Numbered from the stretch's first letter, positions 10,329 through 21,404 are shown. The stretch is DNA of 64,000 nucleotides from Coniella vitis (GCA_011317545.1 WUJK01000015.1:124001-188000), one strand, 5' to 3'. Notes: generated from the sequence alone by a model not told the origin. Numbers and translations: made by a program.

Positions 10329-11969
10329 ATGAGCTACAGTGACTATTACCGGGATGACCCTTACCGTGGTCGGCGCCCATCAAGCCACAGATACAGTTAT
10401 TGGGGCCCTCGCAGTGAATATCACGAGGTCCGTCGCTCTGCGGCACCAGTTCCCGTGCAGGAGCAAAACTGGGGCAACAACCAAGAAGATCAAGAGGATA
10501 TAGAGCGCCGTCGAAGGCAGGCTTGGGAGAGGAAGCAGAGACATGCTCAACTCGAGGCCGCTCGACTACGCGAACAACGTGAACGTGACCGTGACCGTGA
10601 CCGTGACCGTGACCGTGACCGCGTCCGCGACCGCGACCGGGCAAGGTCTGGCCAGCCACACTTGGGCCATCTCCAGCATTATCAGGATCTACAAGCGCGG
10701 ATCGAGGCTGGGGCTCGCTATGTCCCAGGAGACGCGAGCAAACCAACGGCTGGCGCCAACTTACATCCAAGGCCGTCGTCACCGCCGACGCCGCCGGCGC
10801 CGCCGAGCCACAATAACTCGAGACGTCGAGCTTCTCCATCAGACCACCGCCATCCTCCTCGCCTCGAGGTCCTCGAGATTCCGCTCGATCGGCTTCGTCC
10901 TCGTCCTGAGGCCGCCGACACACAAAGTCCCAATGTTTCCAGGCCCCGCGACCTGTCCCCAGTCCGTGGCAGTAACAAACCCCCCAGACCCGCTCCTCCC
11001 ACGGTGCGTTTCGAGCCCGTTCCAGAGGAACCGCGCGGCTACGGCAAATACGAACCCAGCAACCGCAGGAGCAGTTCCCACACCGCACAGGACAATGCCA
11101 ATGCACCAGATTCCAGTGGCCGGACCTCGGAGCAGCTTGAAAGAACGCTGCGAGAAATCCTCGCCCTGAAAGACGCAATGCTCGTGATGCAGAGTGACTT
11201 TTCCACGATGCAAGATGATCTCGATGCGGGCTTGGACGGAATCGGTGCTCTCAACCGGGTGGTCAGGCAACTCGGCGACGACATCGCCCGGCTCGGCCAT
11301 CTACAACCCCGACAGATGCCAGTGCCAGGCATGCCCGAACACTATTTCCACTTTGACCACCCGCGCCAGGCCCCTCATCTTCCCTCCACTGCTTGGGGCA
11401 GCACAGACGGCATGTCGGCTAGCCTACTGACAGAGCTGGGCAAGATGAAAATCTCGGAGCTGCTGGACCAGCAGCGAACGCGAGACCTCAGCTGGCTCTA
11501 TTCTGGCGCACAGAAACTCGGCACCGGCACCAGCACCAGCACCGACACCTTCCAAGACAGAAATCACATCAACCCGACAGAGCAGCATCCTTTAATTCAA
11601 TCAACACTGAATGAGGAGTTTCGCGAATTGCAACGACTTCTTGCAAAGATACAGCTCCAACTTAGTGCTCGAGCCAGAGACCACACCAAGACACCAGGTC
11701 CACTGCGGGTTGTTGACGATGTGCATGTGGCGGAGATGGGCTTCCAGCACGATGTTTCCCCGGAACATTACTCCTATGAAGAAAGATCACCCTCTCGCCC
11801 TAAATCAAGGCAGGCATATGCTTCATCAGTCGTTGACAGTGAGGATGAGTTTGAATATAGAGGACAGCGAGCGTCCCCGACTCCTCCGCATCCTCGGTCT
11901 CGGGGAGAAATGGGCCATGCGGTGGTACCTAGATATCGAGATAGTAGATATGATAGACACGAAAGATAA
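10329..11969 (+). CDS. Intrinsically disordered protein with Arg-Asp repeat, function unknown
   Basis: A single open frame of 546 residues starts at the ATG at 10329. The N-terminus is rich in Tyr, Arg and Ser (MSYSDYYRDDPYRGRR). Residues of about 65-105 form a charged helix (ERRRRQAWERKQRHAQLEAARL) that runs into an alternating RD tract. Residues 110-270 are Pro-, Arg- and Ser-rich and look unfolded. Residues 275-330 (EQLERTLREILALKDAMLVM onward) have heptad spacing and may form a coiled coil. A Ser/Arg-rich tail ends the protein. RD/RE tracts occur in RNA-processing proteins, but no RNA-binding domain is visible, so a nuclear role is only a possibility. It is transcribed divergently from the NLR. 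Confidence 0.6.
   Translation: MSYSDYYRDDPYRGRRPSSHRYSYWGPRSEYHEVRRSAAPVPVQEQNWGNNQEDQEDIERRRRQAWERKQRHAQLEAARLREQRERDRDRDRDRDRDRVRDRDRARSGQPHLGHLQHYQDLQARIEAGARYVPGDASKPTAGANLHPRPSSPPTPPAPPSHNNSRRRASPSDHRHPPRLEVLEIPLDRLRPRPEAADTQSPNVSRPRDLSPVRGSNKPPRPAPPTVRFEPVPEEPRGYGKYEPSNRRSSSHTAQDNANAPDSSGRTSEQLERTLREILALKDAMLVMQSDFSTMQDDLDAGLDGIGALNRVVRQLGDDIARLGHLQPRQMPVPGMPEHYFHFDHPRQAPHLPSTAWGSTDGMSASLLTELGKMKISELLDQQRTRDLSWLYSGAQKLGTGTSTSTDTFQDRNHINPTEQHPLIQSTLNEEFRELQRLLAKIQLQLSARARDHTKTPGPLRVVDDVHVAEMGFQHDVSPEHYSYEERSPSRPKSRQAYASSVVDSEDEFEYRGQRASPTPPHPRSRGEMGHAVVPRYRDSRYDRHER
10574..10640 (+). repeat. GACCGT hexanucleotide repeat inside the disordered gene
   Basis: Near-perfect copies of GTGACC/GACCGT run through this segment and encode the Arg-Asp dipeptide tract. 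The period of six keeps all frames open, which explains the Thr-Val and Gly-His dipeptide frames seen on the other readings. Confidence 0.85.
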
Positions 11970-13123
11970 TGCTTATTTGAGAGCTTACAACTCTTGGTCT
12001 ATACTTAAAGATGGTTTTGTCTGGGGTGCTCACGGGTATTCTATGGTGGGTGACCCGGCGAGTCCGCCAAAGTTGAATTCAGCACCTTAGATCCGGAGTC
12101 CTGTTCAGACATTTACCGTGAAAGCGGGCCATGAAACGAAGTCCTTCACTCCTAGACAAAGGCCTTAAATCAAGTGGTCCCTTGCCGAGTTAATATCAGT
12201 GTTGGCCATATCGGATGGTGCTGTGTAGATTGCTGCGGACCAGGAGCTGGCTGATATCAAAGGCCAATTGCAATGCTGTGCCGAGCGTAACTCAATGTGG
12301 CCAAGATCTTTTCCCCCCGCAACCCTCCCATTTTATTTCTCAAGCTCCAGAAGATCTAGTTCCATGAGGTCCCCAAGATTTTATCGCTTCAAATGGTAAT
12401 CTACTTAGAACTGTAGTATTAAGTATTTGTCTCTCGCCCTCCTCGTTGATTTTGACCTCCCGTTGCATTGGTTGACGGGGCAAGCAGCGGGACAGTTGTA
12501 CCGTACCATGGCGGCATTGGCAAGTTGGGAGAGTAATTAATTGGCTCTTCAAAAGAAGAATGGTGTTTATCAATATAATAATAAGCCACCAACCCTGCCC
12601 ATTCGTTTAGCTGTGCATCGTGGTTAGCTGCATTATGACTTGGCAATAATACTGTAGCCTGCATAATATGCTTGTTGATTCACGAAATGCCGAATGAATT
12701 AGCGACAAGATGAAGAAATCCTACCGGACATCAGCTCTGCCTCGCGCTGTTTGATCTTCCAAGATTCGGCACTTTTCTCGAAATAACTTGTGGTGTCCGG
12801 GTGAGTACATAATTCCACGAGTCACATCTCTCTTGTATGCATGGATACGTGTACGGCTCCCATGGTCAGCACGAGAGCTGAAGACGATTGTTCCGGATGC
12901 ATAATCTCAACCCCCAAACAATTCGAAGAGGGAGCGGGACGATCGTCTGTAATCAGAGATACTCTGCCATCGAGCCCAGCTTCGAAGAGCATATAAGCAA
13001 GACCTGAAAGCGCTGCATCCAAGTGGAATAAATATGTTCATTCAGAAGTCTTCTGACTCCCCAGCACAGACTGTTTACTACTTGCTTACTGCCTCTCACC
13101 ACTCAATCACTTGTTTCTTCACT
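11970..13123. other. Intergenic, no feature seen
   Basis: About 1.15 kb between the disordered-protein gene and the nuclease-like pseudogene. Only short open frames without recognisable domains are present. Confidence 0.5.
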
Positions 13124-13999
13124 ATGTCTTGGGCCAACTCTCAAGAAATGTTTGTCCTCTTGTCGGATGCTTAAGTCTACCCAGAGTGGGCGACCACCCG
13201 ACTTTGGGAGTTTTTGCTACGAACAAAGTTCTTCACTGAGCCTACCTGGCTTATATCATCCCAACAACCTCCTACCAGACAGTATGGCGACTTACGACGC
13301 GTTGATATTGTTATAGAAAGGTTCAATGCTAGCGGCAGCACCACAACACTTCTTCTCATCGAGACAAAACAAGCTGGAGCATCACTTCCAGAAATTGACA
13401 AAGTCGAGCAACAGGCATTCGATGCTGCTTATGCATACTCCACTTCTCTACCAACGCCAAAGCCAGTGTGGGTGATGACGGTCGTTGGCCCTCTAGCACG
13501 ACTATGGATTTACAAGGTCGGAGATAACTATCTTACGGCTTTTTTCCCTAATAGTCTGAGGCTTTCAGCCCTTACAGAGTACTGCAATATTCAGACTCAC
13601 GGTTCCCAACTCCAAGAAAAAATCACGTACATCAAGGAAAACCCCGAGCCCCCAATTGACGCGCTAGAAAACGCCGCGCCATTAGGATCATATCAGCTGG
13701 GAGACACATCCTCAACCAGGGCACAGCAGGCCCTTTCGGACCCCTTGAGGGATCTGCTTCAGAAAGCAACCTGGGCCCGTAATCCTCCACCCTTAGCATC
13801 GGACTTTTAGAAGGAGATTACGCTATTGGACTATTCGATTGATTAGCCCGACAGATTTATTGCTTGCGTTCGAGCCTCGGGGCAGCGAGTTGCTTTGGAA
13901 GGCGGCTCGTGGACCAGATATACAAAGGAGCGGGATGGCAAGACTATTCACTTCCTTGTAAAGAGCAGCGAGGGGAATGTATATTACATTGAGCTCTAA
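13124..13999 (+). pseudogene. PD-(D/E)XK nuclease-like fungal protein with three premature stops
   Basis: A continuous coding frame of 292 codons runs from the ATG at 13124 (MSWANSQEM) to the TAA at 13997-13999. In-frame stops lie at codon 17 (13172-13174, TAA), at 13808-13810 (TAG) and shortly after, within LDYSID-stop-PDRF. There is no frameshift, and the sequence between the stops is well preserved. The core contains RRVDIVIERF and LLLIETKQAG, which have the spacing of the D...ExK catalytic residues of the PD-(D/E)XK fold. All three stops are explained by C-to-T changes in CAA or CAG codons, as RIP would produce. The protein family looks like an uncharacterised fungal one; the nuclease link rests only on the short motif. 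An internal ATG at 13214 would still give a 198-residue partial protein. Confidence 0.6.
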
Positions 14000-14024
14000 T
14001 TTATATTTGGTAGTGTCTCAGGGC

Positions 14025-16095
14025 TTAATTTGCAATAAATATTCGAGATGACCGCTCAGAGAAAAGAAAATGCAGTATGCCACTCATAGAATAACAGTCC
14101 CAGTCAAGCATACTGGAATGACCAGCAAAGCATAAATCAATCTCGATTTGAACATGATCAGACGATTGCCCATGCAAAACAGCCGAGGAGCGGTGTTTTC
14201 CCACACAAATGCGAGAGGGATTCGTATAATAATCACTGGAATCCACACCAATCCGACATTCCCCAACGGCTCGCAGACCGTGATTTTCGTATTCCAGAAG
14301 CAAGCCACGGCAAGAGCCATCGGTATAACGAAAGACGGTGATTGAGGAAACGGAAGACAAAGGTGCAAAGGAATGGTATGTTAAGGTATTCTCAAGGGAA
14401 TGTTCGTAGGAAGGAATTGTAAAGGGCTGTAGATCTTGAGATAGCGCTGCAGCACAGTAGGCTCCGATATAGTTAATCTGCTCATAATGTGGGAGTTCGT
14501 TGTAGATAAGGGTAATAGAAGCGCCGGTAGCTAATAGATAATCCTTGGACTCCTGAGTCGGTTGGAGTTGTGGTCCGAGAATTATGTCCCCACAAAGTCG
14601 TGTGCGAACCTTGTACTGATTAGCCTTTCGCCGATAAATGCTTTGGATCAACTTACCAATATATTACGTCCCCGGGGATTGGTTCGTAGAAGAAGGCAGT
14701 CTATTGTGTCCTGGGCGGCTATTGGAAGATAGATCCAGATAGCAGCATCCTGGCGTCGTTTGGAGAAGTTTTGGTAGCTTCGTAATGCACTCAAATTAGC
14801 AACTGTATGCGAGTAAATACTAAATGGTCTGCCTTGAAAATAGAATAGAGTAATTCCTTTAATCACAGTAAGATTAATCGTCCGGTACTGGATCGTAGTT
14901 TCAAGACGCTGGGCCGATATGTTCAAGCATGGAGAGAAGTGTAGGTGACTCGTTGGCGGGCCCGGTGTATCCCAGATTCGTAAGCCACTTCGAGGGATGG
15001 GAAGATCGAACTTCAGCCGCCCATCCTATAACGTATTAGCTAAAGTTGCTAAGAGACAAGAGCTTGAATATACCAATAATAAAGCTTTTTCTGGTAATAT
15101 AGCCTCGAGCTCTACAATATATGCAAGACGAGACGAAGATCTGCAATATAAAGTAGGCTTCTCAGAGAGGCGTTCAAGTTTTTGGATTCCGTCAGAATCA
15201 ATCGTTATTCGGATGACTGTAAGTCCTACTGGGGAAATATCGCACGGCATCGGAATCGGTGATTCGCCACGGTTGAACTGCGCTATATCACGTATCAAAA
15301 CAGTCTCTGGAGTTTTCATATCAACCGAATATTTTGCGCTAATGGCTGTAACGGCCCGCCAAACAAAGGCACGCGGACTCAAGAGGCGGATCATCTCCTG
15401 AATTTCAGGGGGAAGAAATTGCAGTTGAGGAATTCCACATAAAGCGGCGAAAGAAGAGAGAACAGTAGTATCAAAAGAGGGCTGCTCTTGGAGCAAGAGT
15501 AGTGGTGCTCGTTGCCAAGGATCTCGATAGGAGTCCGTTGAATGGATGGAGAACAGAGCTTTGCGGAGGATAGCTTTTCTGACTTTGTTGACGACTGGTG
15601 GCAAGTTCTGGACTTCTTTGCTGGTTCGATCGTCTGCTTGTTCAGCCCTGCCATCGATTGGTCTTTCGTGTATCGTATCTTGCTCCTGACCATCACTCGT
15701 AGCGAGCTCCGTATCGCCGTCGACGGAATGCATTCTGATAGAATGCGCTAAGAAAATGGCTAGGCAGTCTACATGAACAGTAGTAGTATCAGGCGCAGCT
15801 GCGCATTGCTGACACGATGGTCTTCGGCAAAAATAGAAGCATTTAGTGCTGGCAGACAGATGGCCTAATTCAGGAAACTGGAACTCTTTCGTACGCCAGA
15901 CATGGAATCGGCGGTGAGTATCCTCGAACACTATCTTATCAGTAATAAGAATCAAAGGCAATGCTATACAATAATACTATGTAATGAGTGCTTACATGCT
16001 GTGACTTGCTCTCCTGGAGAAATTATCTGAGAGCAAGCTCCACATCTCCGCTTGATCCCGAGGTGGTGTCGCTCCATTCGATGTGGGTCCTTCAT
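14025..16095 (-). CDS. Uncharacterised fungal protein with N-terminal Cys motifs
   Basis: Four exons, 16095-15996, 15930-15074, 15025-14657 and 14615-14025, total 1917 nt and encode 638 residues. The splice sites are GTAAGC...GATAG, GTATAT...TATAG and GTAAGT...ATCAG. The N-terminus (KRRCGACSQIISPGEQVTA) has a CxxC knuckle, and a second Cys cluster follows in CRRPSCQQC, so a small zinc site is likely. The middle has an F-box-like helix, FLPPEIQEMIRLL. The C-terminus is beta-rich and ends ILHFLFSERSSRIFIAN. No enzymatic motif is visible. It resembles a lineage-expanded family of hypothetical proteins in Pezizomycotina, whose function I do not know. It converges on the nuclease-like pseudogene with only 25 bases between the stop codons. 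Confidence 0.7.
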
Positions 16096-17433
16096 TGTGG
16101 CGAGCGGGGCGATCTGGATGTGTGTGCAAATGGCTGCTTTACGTAGTCGCCGGCTTCGTCTTCATTTTGTGAGGGTTGTCGATGCTGGAAGAAAAGATGT
16201 CCAGCACAAATGAAGTTCTGTAACGTTACTTGAACCAGCAGGCAGGCAATATAATTCACGTGATCAAAGATAAGATTACATAAAACCGTCACTTCTCCTC
16301 CCTTGCATGCTTGAACTTGTACGTATAATTCTCATCCACTTGTGATATATCTCAAACTCATGACTTTTTCCAGAACAGCTCATTCCCAAGGATGGTGCTT
16401 AAGTAAGAACAGTATCGACTCCATCGCTCTGTGTTGAATCCACGATATCAGACAGCGTAACCTAAGAGCCTATTAAAATAGTCTCCTGGAACTCAGTCTC
16501 AGCATTTATATGCGTAAACGTCTGTCCTTCTACTGCGTGATTATATGTTATGATCACGTCTTGTATAAGCATTAGCTCAGGAGAATGCATCTCGTCTTGT
16601 AAAATCCAACACATTATATCAATAGAAGAGGCTATCTGCGGCTGTAACAGCTGGCTCGGATCGGCCTTCTCAATGCTTGAACATTTGTTTACTGCGGGAG
16701 AACTTTGTCTTGAATCTGATGTGCTGTAAGGTCGGAAGATCCCGTGATGACGATGGGTAACGTTCGAAAGCTATCGCTTTATGTATAATTGTTATGAATC
16801 GTCGTAATTTTGCTGCCGTCGATCTCCTTTATCCCCTTATGTTCATGAAGTCGGGGAAGCTGTATTAAGAAAATTTCATCGTTTCGTTCTCCACTCCTAT
16901 CCGAACTTTGTTGTTAATTTTGATTTTTAGGACTTTGGTTGTGAATTCATGGTCCTCACAGCTAGCTTCTATTTGTACAACGGTTAGTACCGCTACGTCT
17001 TTGTCCAAGTATTACTCAGCGGCGCATCCACGTACGGTATCACGAAGGGAGGGATTTAGCTAGCATATAAGGGAAGCCCTTCGTACTTCCTTCCTTCCAG
17101 CTCTTTCCTCCGGACAAAGCTCTTCAATCAATACAGGATCTTCCACACCTTTTGAACTTTGCCACTTGCACCTGCGTGCACGTACAGTATATCCAGCACT
17201 TGCCAACTATGCCAGCCACACTGCAGCCACATTACCAAATACACAACCACAGGTTTCCAAGCCTCCATGCCTGATTTGCGAGCAGATGCCAAGATGCTTT
17301 CAATCATTGAAAGATGCTAAATAGTTGGTAGGCTTCCTAAGAAGTTAAAAATACAGTAGTGATACGGAAACGGTTTGCTATAATTGGTTCTAGCCGTAAT
17401 TCACTGACAGAAGCAAAACGATGTCAAAAAGTC
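16096..17433. other. Intergenic, no coding feature seen
   Basis: About 1.3 kb upstream of the minus-strand 638-residue gene. It contains pyrimidine-rich stretches near 17080-17130 but no supported gene or RNA. Confidence 0.45.
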
Positions 17434-17523
17434 TCTTTCGCCGGGAATTGAACCCGGGTCTCGAGCGTTGGCGATGATACTCATCATGACAAGCTCGCAT
17501 ACTGACCACTATACTACGAAAGA
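17434..17523 (-). tRNA. tRNA-Asp (GTC) with a 19-nt intron, copy 2
   Basis: The mature sequence is identical to the copy at 5065-5155: acceptor TCTTTCG/CGAAAGA, anticodon loop TTGTCAC, T loop TTCAATT. The intron, at the same position, is 19 nt and differs from that of copy 1 by substitutions and one base of length. A five-T terminator follows on the minus strand. Upstream flanking sequence shared with copy 1 (CCTGATTG, TTCCCAG and CTGAGGTAGT on the plus strand) extends for about 40 bases, so the locus was duplicated together with its flank. Confidence 0.92.
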
Positions 17524-17801
17524 CCTGATTGATTCCCAGTTTTGCTACTGAGGTAGTGTTGGTTTGCTTGAGCTATCAGGATTTTGAGCTACTTATATAC
17601 CAAATAATTTTCTTAAGATCTGTTTGGCCATTAATGGTTTTGGACCTCGTCTTGGGCGTCCTATGCCTGGTGCATAGTACCATGGTAATTGTATAGAAAG
17701 TATAATGTTCACAAGGGCGTTAATCTTGGCTTTCTTGGGGATGCAAGTTCAGTTGCACTGTTAACTCGCAAAATATGACATTGCCGCACTATTCAAGAAA
17801 C

Positions 17802-18555
17802 CTATAATGGACTAACATGATGGAATACCACATATGAATCCCAGGGAATAGTGACACTCCGTTTTGAACACCTTTGTCGATTTTGATTGCACGACAGGAA
17901 ATAGGAGAGCTTCCACATGATCAGCCAAATATGCTCAACTGAATTTGACTTCCCGGGTATATAGATGATATATTGGATGGAACCGTGCTTCCTATAAAGC
18001 TGTAGTGACCCAGCATTATCTCTCAATGAATCAATACCGTACTTGTTTCGGAGTTTGAAAAAATAACAGTCTTGCAAAGTTGGTTTTTTGACAAATTAAC
18101 CCCAAGACTCTCTAAAGCGATTGTCAAGTCTTGACTCGCAAAATTAGGATAGATATCCTGATCAGGTATTTCCTTAAGCTCGCTTTCGATTGATCGCTCG
18201 GTCAGGTCACCGCTTAGAGTACTAGAGAACCTTCCGATATATGCTCTGTCATCAGCATCAAAAGCTACTTTGCTATGGTCATCAATCACGTCCCAGTAAA
18301 ATAGTGTGCGTTTCAAGCAAGCGATGCTAGGCACTTGAATCACCCGGACCGATGCATTAGATACAAGATGTGGTCTGTTAAATGAAACGGCCCGATAGTC
18401 ATTGCCAAACCAATGCTTGTTGATACGTTTACTGTCTGTCCACTATCATTTGCTGCACCTTTCAGCCTGGTCCGAGGAGCTGTAAGCAGGTTACTCGTAT
18501 ATTCATCCTTCGTCAGGGGAATGGAAAGACGAATGGGAGGAGGAGTCAGTAACAA
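17802..18555 (-). pseudogene. Broken kinase-like gene (N-terminal part)
   Basis: Three overlapping minus-strand frames (18555-18340, 18343-18023, 18077-17802) carry protein-like sequence in the order expected of one gene. The middle one has ELKEIPDQDIYPNF, and after a frame change FVKKPTLQDC follows. This order resembles the segment that precedes the N-lobe in the small fungal kinase-like family represented at 3530-4333. No catalytic loop or DFG motif is seen downstream, so the catalytic part is missing or unrecognisable. The gene is frameshifted and truncated. The family assignment rests on a few short motifs. Confidence 0.3.
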
Positions 18556-19902
18556 AGGAGCCGTACCGCTATTTTAACATGTGATATCGGACTCCAATCG
18601 GCAGAATCTCAGGCGCTGCATCTTGAGACAATGTTTTGTGAGTATTCAATCTACAATAATCAGAGTCCACTGCTGTCGATCAAAACACCTGACGTCGTTA
18701 CGCACACAAACCCTCTTTCTTGATCCTGAGCTCTCCCTCATTCAACACAAACCTACTCCGCTTGTAGACGGAGTTTGTGAGAGGGTAGCCGATGCTCACA
18801 ACGACCCCTGCGGGTTGATCGACGACGACGGGGTTGCGGCGGCGCCAAGCTTCGGTGCCGGTCATGCCAAGGGCATTGCCATCTAGAACGAACCTTCATA
18901 GCACAACAGCAGAGAAAGCAAGTTAATCAGATGGGCTTGGCAGGGTCTTCTCCAGACCCGATAAGCGGCTGAATTTCGGCACTCCAGCCCGTGCTTTTGA
19001 CGTCGTTCCATCCTCTGGGCGCTGCACTCCGTCAAAAGGACAGTGGACTCGTCAACGGCAATTGCTTTTCATAGTCGAGGCAGTCCCATTAGCCTCATTC
19101 GGTTCTCTTGGCTATTCCAGCGGTCAGGAAAGTTGAATTTGGTGCTTCAGATCGACACCGTTGGCGACGTTCCAAAATGCAATATTGGGCAAAACGGTCG
19201 ATGGAAATGCAGTAAAGAGGGGCTCAAAGGACCACGAGTGATTTGCGAGCGACATATCTGGTCTCATGGTAGAGAGGGCAGATAATTATGCTGTAGTCAT
19301 GAAGATACCAATTTATTAAAACCACCTTGAGGGATCAAGTCTCGCAGTTGCTATCAAACTTCCACCTGTTTTCCTCCGTTATATCGGTCTATGCGTACAT
19401 TCTATGTATTATCAATATTTAGACGCGCCCGAGGCTAATTCCTCCTATCGCAAGCAACCATCGACCCGAGCCGGGTCGAAAGTATGCAAAAGGCGGCCGT
19501 GGCGGTCAACGACAGTCACCCGGGTTCGGACTCTGCTTGGTATAGACATAGAGGAAAGAAATATATCTGGCGTAATGTTGCCTGGCCATCTCAGCAGACC
19601 AATAGACACGATAGTATGATTTACTACACGATAGTATGATTTACTACACGATTGTGTACTCTCTCTTTTCTGCAGTTACTCTTCCACGACTTTTGAATAC
19701 ACGACTGGAGCTGCTGTACAACTCAACCCCGTCACAAAGAAACACAATCGGCCCTGACAAATGGCATCGCTGTGGGATCAACACCCAGAAAAGCATGAAC
19801 AGAAATGGCAAAACACACTGCCGTCCTAATACAGTACCCTTGCCAGGAAAATAAGAAAAAAAAAAAAAGAAAGTGCCAGCTCCAATGCAACGTATCACCG
19901 TT
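18556..19902. other. Intergenic, with small repeats only
   Basis: No supported gene. It contains a perfect hairpin (8-bp arms TCGACCCG/CGGGTCGA, 3-base loop) at 19461-19479, a tandem repeat at 19606-19660 and a run of 13 A at 19856-19868, just beyond the stop of the next gene. Confidence 0.5.
19606..19660. repeat. Tandem 20-bp repeat, about 2.5 copies
   Basis: The unit ACACGATAGTATGATTTACT occurs twice perfectly (19606-19625, 19626-19645) and is followed by a diverged partial copy. Confidence 0.9.
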
Positions 19903-21404
19903 TTATCCTCCCTCCCCTTTCCGTTTCCCCCAACCTTTCTTCACCTTAGACTGAACTCCCCAGTCTTTCAATCTACTAACACTCATTTGATTAGCGTACT
20001 CACGCGGCTTTCGCGGTCCCGGCTTGGGACCCGGACGCCGTCGTTGCGGCTGCTCGCTGTTGTCTCTAATGGGGGCGGGCGGGGAAAGCTTTTCCTTTTG
20101 TGAAGCAGCAGCTTGCTGCAGGCCGGACGCCGCGTTGGTTAGCGCGGCGACTCGTAAGTCCGAAGACTTCTTTTTCTTTTCAACGACGTGGTGTTGCTTT
20201 CCGTCGTTAGAAGCCGAGTCCTCGGCCTGTCAAATTATATGTCAGCATATGGCGTAGCATATGGCGTGGCTTAGGGCAATTCTCTCCGCCATCAAAAGGG
20301 TAGATACATACCTCATCAAGCGGACGTCCATCGGACGTGTACCCATTCAGGTTGATGGGGGGAGTAATGGGAGGACTGAGAAGATCGGGCATGCTGGCTC
20401 CCTTCGGCTATTTCTCTTAGTTAGCGTATGCGCCTAGAACTCTTACACTCACACTGACGTGGATCTTCGAGGGCGGGAATGCGAGACTGGGAAAGAGGTA
20501 TGATGGAGAAAAGACGGCTTGCTGTGCTTAGAAGCAAGGAACCTACCGGAATTTTCGTGACCTGGGGAAGTGACGATTGTGGACGCTGCTCAGGCTCCGA
20601 TGCTAGAACTTTCTGAGGAACTTCTGGCTCAGGCTCACATACCAGATCTTGCTGAGGAACTTGTGGCTCAGGCTCCCATACCAGATCTTGCTGAGGAACT
20701 TGTGGCTCTGGCTCCCATACCAGACCTTGCTGAGGGAATTCTGGCTCTGGCTCCCATGCCAGACCTTGCTGAGGAACTTCTGGCTCTGGCTCCCATGCCA
20801 GACCTTGCTGAGGAACTTCTGGCTCTGGCTCCCATGCTAGACCTTGCTGAGGAATTTCTGGCTCTGGCTCCCATGCCAGACCTTGCTGGGGAACCTCTGG
20901 CGCAGGCTCCCATGCTAGACCTTGCTGGGGAACTTCTGGTTCAGGCTCCTGTGCCAGAACTTGCTGGGGAGCCTGTGGCTCAGGTCCAAGATTGACATTG
21001 TTATTGTGACCAGCAAAAGCATCGGGAAGAAAGTCATGGCCGAGAGGAAGGGGATTAAAAGAAGGGTTATTGGGCAAGTTGGCGATACCAGCAGAAGCAT
21101 CGAGAAAATATTCATGGACAAGAACAGGGGTATGAAAAGAATTGTTGTTGGGTAAGTTGACGACACCAGCAGCGGCATCGACAACAGGAGGACCAACAAC
21201 AGAAGAATCGACAACGGAAGTATGGATACGAGGAGGTGAGCCATCACAAACACTTTGGTGCCAGACGAGAATTTTGAAAAGAGAAGAGGAGTACATCCAC
21301 CATTGGACACTTTTGAGCTGCCAGACACCATTCGCAGCATCCGGAAGATCCCCACTGGCGCCGTTCAAGTGGCCCAGGTCGGGATGCTGCAAAGGATTGG
21401 CCAT
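19903..21404 (-). CDS. Protein with Glu/Pro 13-residue tandem repeats and a basic AT-hook-like tail
   Basis: My model uses exons 21404-20547, 20407-20312 and 20226-19903, giving 425 residues. The first part is low-complexity, with repeats of NLPNN and PEP. About ten copies of a 13-residue unit (EPEPEVPQQGLAW) follow. The second exon reads PDLLSPPITPPINLNGYTSD and the third is strongly basic, with EKKKKSS and RRRPGPKPGPRKPR. The last resembles an AT-hook, so DNA binding in the nucleus is plausible. The splice sites are GTAGGT...ATAG and GTATGT...ACAG. The start at 21404 is the first ATG of the open frame. A further GTGAGT...TTCAG pair near the 3' end could shorten the tail. I recognise no family beyond these features. 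Confidence 0.5.
20591..20990. repeat. Coding minisatellite, 39-bp unit, about 10 copies
   Basis: The unit, about CTGAGGAACTTCTGGCTCTG followed by 19 further bases on the plus strand, repeats with few changes across 400 bp. Because 39 is a multiple of three, copy-number changes keep the host frame. Several other frames also stay open through it. Confidence 0.9.

Noticed and set aside
10225..11178. 317-codon minus-strand frame with a Gly-His run
   Set aside because: Shadow of the Arg-Asp hexanucleotide repeat in the plus-strand gene.
20570..20995. 141-codon plus-strand frame with repeats of PDLAEELLALAP
   Set aside because: It arises from the 39-bp minisatellite, whose period keeps several frames open; the minus frame continues into spliced exons, this one does not.
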